A stretch of DNA of 64,000 nt from contig NZ_MBEJ01000106.1 of the NCBI RefSeq assembly GCF_001953975.1, positions 1 through 64,000 of the forward strand, read 5' to 3'. Source of the DNA: Mycobacterium sp. NS-7484. GTDB lineage: Bacteria; Actinomycetota; Actinomycetes; Mycobacteriales; Mycobacteriaceae. The notes beneath the pieces are model-generated. The model ran no database searches and was not told the origin of the DNA. It was given only the letters and a program-made list of their open reading frames with translations. Position 1 is the first letter of the stretch; every line of letters starts with the position of its first letter. This document shows, in pieces, positions 59,028 through 64,000 of the stretch. The position numbers and the translations under genes were made by a program.

Positions 59028-60005
59028 CTACCGGACGTCGCGCACCCGGGTCTTGTACAGGCTCGCGACAGTGGTGATCGCCAGCGTCACCACGATCACC
59101 CCGAGGCTGGCCAGGGTCGGGATCTCCGGCACGTGCACCGGCTCGCCGCCGTTGATGAACGGCAGCTCGTTCTCGTGCAGTGCGTGCAGCACGAGTTTGA
59201 CGCCGATGAAGGCCAGGATGAACGCCAGCCCCTGCGACAGGTACACCAGGCGCTTGAGCAGGTCACCGAGCAGGAAGTACAGCTGCCGCAGACCCATGAG
59301 CGCGAACACGTTGGCGGTGAACACCAGGTAGGGCTCCCGGGTCAGCCCGTAGATCGCCGGGATCGAGTCCAGCGCGAACAGCAGGTCGGTGGTGCCCAGC
59401 GCCACGATCACCAGGAACATCGGCGTCATTAATTTCGTGCCATTCGCGCCGCCTTCCTTGATCCACAGCTTCAGGCCGTCCCACTGGTCGGTGGTGCGCA
59501 GGTGCTTGCGGGCGAAACGCACCACGCCGTTGTCGCCGTCGTCGTCATGGTCGGTATCGCGGACCAGGTTGATCGCGGTGTACACCAGGAACGCGCCGAA
59601 GATGTAGAACACCCAGGAGAACTGGTTGATGGCGACCGCGCCCAGCGCGATGAAGATGCCGCGGAAGATCAACGCCAGGATGATGCCGACCAGCAGGGCC
59701 TGCTGCTGGTAGATCCGCGGCACCTTGAAGCTGGCCATGATGATCAAGAAGATGAACAGGTTGTCCACCGAGAGTGAATATTCGGTGAGCCAGCCGGCGA
59801 AGAACTCGAGCCCGAACTGGTTGCCGTGGAACACCCACACCCAGATGCCGAACGCCACCGCCATGCCGATGTAGATCGACAGATAGGTGGCGGTCTCGCG
59901 GGTGGTGGGTTCGTGTGGGCGTCGCCCGATCACCACGACGTCGAACAGCAGAACTGCGATCGTCACGGCGAGGGTGATGATCCATTCCAGCTGTGTTACC
60001 TGCAT
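59028..60005 (-). CDS. TerC-family integral membrane protein (putative Mn2+ exporter)
   Basis: 325 residues from the ATG at 60005 behind GGAGGA. Seven to nine membrane spans with the family acidic motifs TEYSLSVDNLFIFLIIMAS and TTDLLFALDSIPAIYGLT, thought to bind metal. A cytoplasmic His/Asp loop (RDTDHDDDGDNG) lies in the middle. Bacterial TerC/Alx proteins export or meter Mn2+, including for secreted metalloproteins. The 5' leader carries a yybP-ykoY-type Mn2+ riboswitch. Confidence 0.9.
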   Translation of the reverse strand: MQVTQLEWIITLAVTIAVLLFDVVVIGRRPHEPTTRETATYLSIYIGMAVAFGIWVWVFHGNQFGLEFFAGWLTEYSLSVDNLFIFLIIMASFKVPRIYQQQALLVGIILALIFRGIFIALGAVAINQFSWVFYIFGAFLVYTAINLVRDTDHDDDGDNGVVRFARKHLRTTDQWDGLKLWIKEGGANGTKLMTPMFLVIVALGTTDLLFALDSIPAIYGLTREPYLVFTANVFALMGLRQLYFLLGDLLKRLVYLSQGLAFILAFIGVKLVLHALHENELPFINGGEPVHVPEIPTLASLGVIVVTLAITTVASLYKTRVRDVR

Positions 60006-60012
60006 CGAGAAT

Positions 60013-60136
60013 CCTCCGGTCGTCAAAGCGCCGGAGGTCTCTTCCACCGGAAACACGCACCGGCCCGCGACACCGATCGATCAATTGACGACCGACGTGA
60101 TGACGACATCGCAGCGAAGGAATACTCCCCTCCGCC
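60013..60136 (-). promoter_or_regulatory. yybP-ykoY-type Mn2+ riboswitch in the terC leader
   Basis: On the minus strand the leader shows family landmarks in order: GGCGGAGGGGAGTA (60136-60123), GTCATCACG, and GGAAGAGACCTCCGG (ending 60031). P1 forms when CGGAGG (60134-60129) pairs with CCTCCG (60037-60032). The same CCTCCGG can instead pair with CCGGAGG at 60019-60013, which is the terC Shine-Dalgarno. P1 and the anti-SD hairpin exclude each other, so Mn2+ binding that favours P1 would free the ribosome-binding site, a translational on-switch. Homology is by eye; not run through a covariance model. Confidence 0.8.
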
Positions 60137-60244
60137 GACCAGTCTGCCTGACATCACCGGCCAACCGAAATCGGACCGGCACGCCGCCCCGACCCGCGGC
60201 CGGGTAATGGGCCGACCCGCCGGCGGCTTAGTAGGTTTGTACCC

Positions 60245-63200
60245 GTGACAGCAGCCGCCGGTGACTACGAGATTCCGCCGCAGTACGCGCTATCCCCACT
60301 GGCCCCCGCGCCCCGCACGCTCATCGACATCCTGCACGAGACCGCTGCCCGTTTTCCGGACGCACCGGCTCTCGACGACGGCACCGTCCAGCTCACCTAC
60401 TCGGAGCTGATCGCCGACATCAACGACAGCGTGGCCTGGCTGGCCGCCCGCGGGATCGGCCGGGGTGACCGGATCGGGGTCCGGATGCCGTCGGGCAGTT
60501 ACGCGCTCTACGTGGCCATCCTGTCGGTGCTGGCCTGCGGCGCTGCCTACGTCCCGGTGGACGCCGACGATCCCGACGAGCGCGCCGCGTTGGTGTTCGG
60601 CGAGGCCAACGTGGTCGGGGTGATCACCGAAGCCGGCCTGACCCGCGGGCCGGGCTCCTCGCGCGGGTGGCGCGCCGCCGCGCCGCTGGGACGCGACGAC
60701 GCCTGGATCATCTTCACGTCCGGATCGACGGGCACCCCGAAAGGCGTTGCCGTCACCCATCGCAGCGCGGCCGCATTCGTCGACGCCGAGGCGCAGTTGT
60801 TCTTGCCGGACAACCCGATTGGTCCGGGCGACCGGGTCCTGGCCGGTCTGTCGGTGGCGTTCGACGCGTCGTGCGAGGAGATGTGGCTGGCCTGGCGGCA
60901 CGGCGCCTGCCTGGTACCGGCGCCACGGTCGTTGGTGCGCAGCGGGATGGACCTGGGCCCGTGGCTGGTCAGCCGGGACATCACCGTGGTCTCCACAGTC
61001 CCGACGCTGGCCGCCCTGTGGCCCGCCGAGGCACTGGAAGCGGTGCGGCTGTTGATCTTCGGCGGCGAGGCCTGTCCACCTGAACTGGCGGCTCGGCTCG
61101 CATCCGGGGAAGACGGTGCCGGCCGCGAGGTGTGGAACACCTACGGCCCCACCGAGGCCACCGTGGTGGCCTGCGCCGCGAAGCTGGACGGACAGGGTCC
61201 GGTCAGCATCGGCCTGCCGCTGGCGGGATGGGATCTGGCCGTGGTGAACGCCGAGGGCCTTCCGGTCGGACTAGGTGAGGTGGGCGAACTGGTGATCGGC
61301 GGGGTGGGTCTGGCCCGCTACCTCGATCCCGACAAGGACGCCGAGAAGTACGCGGCTATGCCGACGCTGGGCTGGAGCCGCGCCTACCGCAGCGGCGACC
61401 TGGTGCGTCTGGAGGCCGACGGCCTCTACTTCCAGGGCCGCGCCGACGACCAGGTCAAGGTCGGTGGCCGCCGCATCGAGCTGGGTGAGGTGGACACCGC
61501 CCTGGTCAACCTGCCCGGGGTGAGTGGCGGCGCGGCCGCGGTGCGCAAGACCGCCAGCGGCACCCCGCTACTGGTCGGCTACATCGCGAGTACGGACCCG
61601 TCCTTCGATCTGGCCGCGGCCCGCGCGGCGCTGTCGGAGTCACTGCCCGCCGCCCTGGTGCCGCGGCTCGTGCTGCTCGACGAGCTGCCGACCCGCACCT
61701 CCGGCAAGGTCGACCGCAATGCATTGCCATGGCCGCCGCCGGGCGACGACGAACCCGACGGCACCGAACTCACCGGCACGACGGGTTGGCTGGCCGGGTT
61801 GTGGCGGGATGTCCTCGGCACGCCGGTCGACGGGCCGGAGGCCGATTTCATCGCCCTGGGCGGCGGCTCGCTGGCCGCGGCACAGCTGGTGGCCGCGCTG
61901 CGCCAACGCTATCCACTGGTGACCGTCGCCGATCTCTACGACCACCCGCGACTGGGTTCCCTGGCCGGCTACCTCGACGAGCTCAAACCGCCGCCGCAGA
62001 TCACTTCCCGGCGGGTCAAACCGACCCCGGTGCTGACCCAGGCCGCGCAGGTCGCGTTGTCACTGCCGCTGGCCACCCTCACCGGCATGCAATGGGTGGT
62101 CTGGCTGGCGTTGCTGAACAACATCGCCGCCGTGACGGGCCTGGTGTCATGGGCTCATCCGCTCAGCTGGTGGTGGGTGCTGGCCGGGTTCGTACTGTTC
62201 GTCACGCCGCTGGGCCGGATGGGCATCGCGGTGTTGTTCGCCCGGATGCTGCTGGGTGGCCTTGAGCCCGGCACGTACCGACGCGGTGGCGCGGTGCACC
62301 TTCGGGTGTGGATCGCCGAACGACTGGCCGAGGCCAGCGGTGCGGAGAACCTGGCCGGCGCACCGTGGATGGTCTACTACGCCCGCGCCCTGGGCAACAG
62401 CGTGGGCAAGGGCGTCGACATGCACTCTGCACCGCCGGTGACCGGCATGCTCAAGATCGGCCATCGCGCCTCCGTCGAACCCGAGGTGGACCTGAGCGGG
62501 CACTGGATCGACGGCGACGTGTTCCACGTCGGGCCGGTGTCGATCGGCAACGACGCCACGATCGGCGCCCGCACCACGCTGCTTCCGGGAGCGACCGTCG
62601 GCAAGAACGCCGATGTCGCGCCGGGCTCGGCGGTGGTGGGCAAGGTCAAGAACGGCCAGTTCTGGAAGGGCTCACCGGCCGTGAAATCCGGTAAGGCCCG
62701 CCACCCCTGGCCGGATCACCGGCCGCCTCGTGCGCCGTTGTGGGTCGGGGTGTACGGGGTGTCCTCGATGTTGCTGGCCGGTCTGCCGCTGGCCGCGTTG
62801 GCCGCGGGCCTGGCGGTGGTCGTCTGGGGCGTGCACGACACCGCCTCACCGAGCGACGCGCTGCTGCCCGCACTGGCCTGGACCCCGGCCGCCGCGCTGG
62901 TCGCGATGTTGGTCTACGCGGTGCTCACTGTGATCGGGGTACGAATCCTGTCGGTCAAGCTGTCCGAGGGTTATCACCCGGTGCGCAGCCGCGTGGGCTG
63001 GCAGTTGTGGATGACCGAACGCCTGATGGACGCGGCCCGCCATTACCTGTTTCCGATCTACGCCAGCCTGTTCACCCCGTGGTGGTTGCGGCTGCTCGGC
63101 GCGAAAGTCGGTCGGGACACCGAGATCTCGACGGCGCTGTTCACGCCGAAGTTCACCGAGGTGCAGGACGGGGCTTTCCTGGCCGACGACACCATGGTGG

Positions 63201-64000
63201 CGTCCTATGAGCTGGGCGGCGGGTGGATTCACGTCGCCAAGGCCACCATCGGCAAGCGCGCCTTCCTCGGCAACTCGGGCATCACCCAACCCGGCCGCAA
63301 GGTGCCCGACGACGGCCTGGTGGCGGTGCTCTCGGCCACCCCGCACAAGGCGAAGGCCGGCTCGTCCTGGTTGGGTAGCCCGCCGGTTCGGTTGCGCCGC
63401 AACGCCACCGCCGCCGATGCGCTGCGCACTTTCCATCCGTCACTGCGGCTGAAGGTCATGCGCTCGGCGGTCGAGACCTGCCGGCTGATCCCGGTGATCA
63501 TCACCTTTGCCATCGGTGTCGCCGTGCTGGGCGTGTTGCAGGCCGTGACGCTCCAGTTCGGTTTCCTGTGGGCGGCGCTGACCGGCGGCCTGGTGCTGTT
63601 GGTTGCCGGGGCCGTGGCCGGCATCATCGCGGTGATCGCGAAATGGTTGGTCCTCGGCCGGATTCGCGCGGTCGAGCGTCCGCTGTGGTCGTCCTTCGTC
63701 TGGCGCAACGAGGTGTCGGACACGTTCGTCGAAACCGTCGCCGCGCCCTGGTTCGCCCGGGCGGCCAGCGGCACACCGGTGATGAACCTGTGGCTGCGTG
63801 GCCTGGGCGCCTCGATCGGCCGCGGCGTGTGGTGTGAAACCTACTGGCTGCCGGAAGCCGATCTGGTGACACTCGAGGCCGGCGCCACCGTCAACCGCGG
63901 CTGCGTGGTGCAGACCCATCTGTTCCACGACCGCATCATGCGGCTGGACAGCGTGGTGCTCGAAGAGGGTGCGACGTTGGGACCCCACTGCGTGGCGCTG
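60245..64000 (+). CDS. Pls/PosA-family non-ribosomal peptide synthetase (3' end outside window)
   Basis: 1252 codons from the GTG at 60245, open to the right edge. Adenylation domain at about residues 30-500 with core motifs A3 FTSGSTGTPKG (about 156), A4 SVAFDAS, A5 NTYGPTE (about 298), A7 YRSGDLV and A10 SGKVDRNAL. The thiolation domain has the phosphopantetheine Ser542 (LGGGSLAA). Then come blocks of membrane spans (about 600-660, 830-905 and 1075-1140) alternating with left-handed beta-helix-like domains (for example VSIGNDATIGARTTLLPGAT). There is no condensation or thioesterase domain. This A-T-membrane layout is that of epsilon-poly-L-lysine synthetase Pls and relatives, which polymerise one amino acid. 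The monomer here is unknown. Divergent from terC. Confidence 0.88.
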   Translation, partial: MTAAAGDYEIPPQYALSPLAPAPRTLIDILHETAARFPDAPALDDGTVQLTYSELIADINDSVAWLAARGIGRGDRIGVRMPSGSYALYVAILSVLACGAAYVPVDADDPDERAALVFGEANVVGVITEAGLTRGPGSSRGWRAAAPLGRDDAWIIFTSGSTGTPKGVAVTHRSAAAFVDAEAQLFLPDNPIGPGDRVLAGLSVAFDASCEEMWLAWRHGACLVPAPRSLVRSGMDLGPWLVSRDITVVSTVPTLAALWPAEALEAVRLLIFGGEACPPELAARLASGEDGAGREVWNTYGPTEATVVACAAKLDGQGPVSIGLPLAGWDLAVVNAEGLPVGLGEVGELVIGGVGLARYLDPDKDAEKYAAMPTLGWSRAYRSGDLVRLEADGLYFQGRADDQVKVGGRRIELGEVDTALVNLPGVSGGAAAVRKTASGTPLLVGYIASTDPSFDLAAARAALSESLPAALVPRLVLLDELPTRTSGKVDRNALPWPPPGDDEPDGTELTGTTGWLAGLWRDVLGTPVDGPEADFIALGGGSLAAAQLVAALRQRYPLVTVADLYDHPRLGSLAGYLDELKPPPQITSRRVKPTPVLTQAAQVALSLPLATLTGMQWVVWLALLNNIAAVTGLVSWAHPLSWWWVLAGFVLFVTPLGRMGIAVLFARMLLGGLEPGTYRRGGAVHLRVWIAERLAEASGAENLAGAPWMVYYARALGNSVGKGVDMHSAPPVTGMLKIGHRASVEPEVDLSGHWIDGDVFHVGPVSIGNDATIGARTTLLPGATVGKNADVAPGSAVVGKVKNGQFWKGSPAVKSGKARHPWPDHRPPRAPLWVGVYGVSSMLLAGLPLAALAAGLAVVVWGVHDTASPSDALLPALAWTPAAALVAMLVYAVLTVIGVRILSVKLSEGYHPVRSRVGWQLWMTERLMDAARHYLFPIYASLFTPWWLRLLGAKVGRDTEISTALFTPKFTEVQDGAFLADDTMVASYELGGGWIHVAKATIGKRAFLGNSGITQPGRKVPDDGLVAVLSATPHKAKAGSSWLGSPPVRLRRNATAADALRTFHPSLRLKVMRSAVETCRLIPVIITFAIGVAVLGVLQAVTLQFGFLWAALTGGLVLLVAGAVAGIIAVIAKWLVLGRIRAVERPLWSSFVWRNEVSDTFVETVAAPWFARAASGTPVMNLWLRGLGASIGRGVWCETYWLPEADLVTLEAGATVNRGCVVQTHLFHDRIMRLDSVVLEEGATLGPHCVAL

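Overview
The window is high-GC chromosomal DNA from a fast-growing mycobacterium (Mycolicibacterium type, close to M. smegmatis in layout). The support is gene content and order. From about 6.9 kb to 52.4 kb the genes follow the M. tuberculosis Rv3577-Rv3628 order: arsB-like, rlmB, cysS, ispF, ispD, carD, lpqE, radA, disA, canB, mutY, mhuD, lpqF, clpC1, lsr2, lysS, coaX, panD, panC, folK, folB, folP, folE, ftsH, ephA, lpqG, hpt, tilS, dacB, ppa. The esx/esp and PE/PPE genes that interrupt this stretch in M. tuberculosis are not present. GTG starts are frequent. No tRNA, rRNA, CRISPR array or intact insertion sequence was seen.

Region 1 (1-6.9 kb) is a zinc-scarcity island. A truncated AztC-type zinc-binding lipoprotein, a COG0523/CobW GTPase, the AztD zinc chaperone, BluB and PxpA are followed by a divergent pair of operons. 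One encodes the zinc-independent ribosomal paralogues L28, L33, S14 and S18. The other encodes the CobW-like ribosome-hibernation factor Mrf and type B L31. Three 15-bp Zur-like operators (TGA-N9-TCA, all ending TTTTCA) sit at the divergent promoters. The first 70 bases are a G/C homopolymer that looks like a sequence artefact.

Region 2 (7-26 kb) holds housekeeping and stress genes: isoprenoid precursors (ispD/ispF), cysS, the RNA-polymerase-binding CarD, the radA-disA pair (repair and c-di-AMP), carbonic anhydrase, mutY, a flavoprotein, a GlxA-type regulator, heme-degrading MhuD and a beta-lactamase-fold lipoprotein. A cbtAB cobalt-uptake pair lies behind a compact cobalamin riboswitch. Region 3 (26-41 kb) is almost entirely on the minus strand. 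It has clpC1, lsr2 and then a long, tightly overlapping chain ftsH-folE-folP-folB-folK-DUF3180-proline-rich membrane protein-Rossmann/DUF2520-panC-panD-coaX-lysS, joining folate and pantothenate/CoA synthesis.

Region 4 (41-54 kb) has the ephA-monooxygenase-alcohol dehydrogenase operon, lpqG, and a 406-bp gap containing a symmetric inverted-repeat element. Then come a molybdopterin oxidoreductase, hpt-tilS-metalloprotease-dacB, ppa, a short OHCU-decarboxylase-like gene and a 2-hydroxyacid dehydrogenase. Region 5 (54-64 kb) has a partner-switching/two-component signalling cluster (STAS antagonist, HATPase anti-sigma factor, response regulator, CHASE3 histidine kinase, REC-PP2C phosphatase). It ends with a TerC-family protein behind a yybP-ykoY-type Mn2+ riboswitch and the first 1252 codons of a Pls/PosA-type non-ribosomal peptide synthetase that runs off the right edge.
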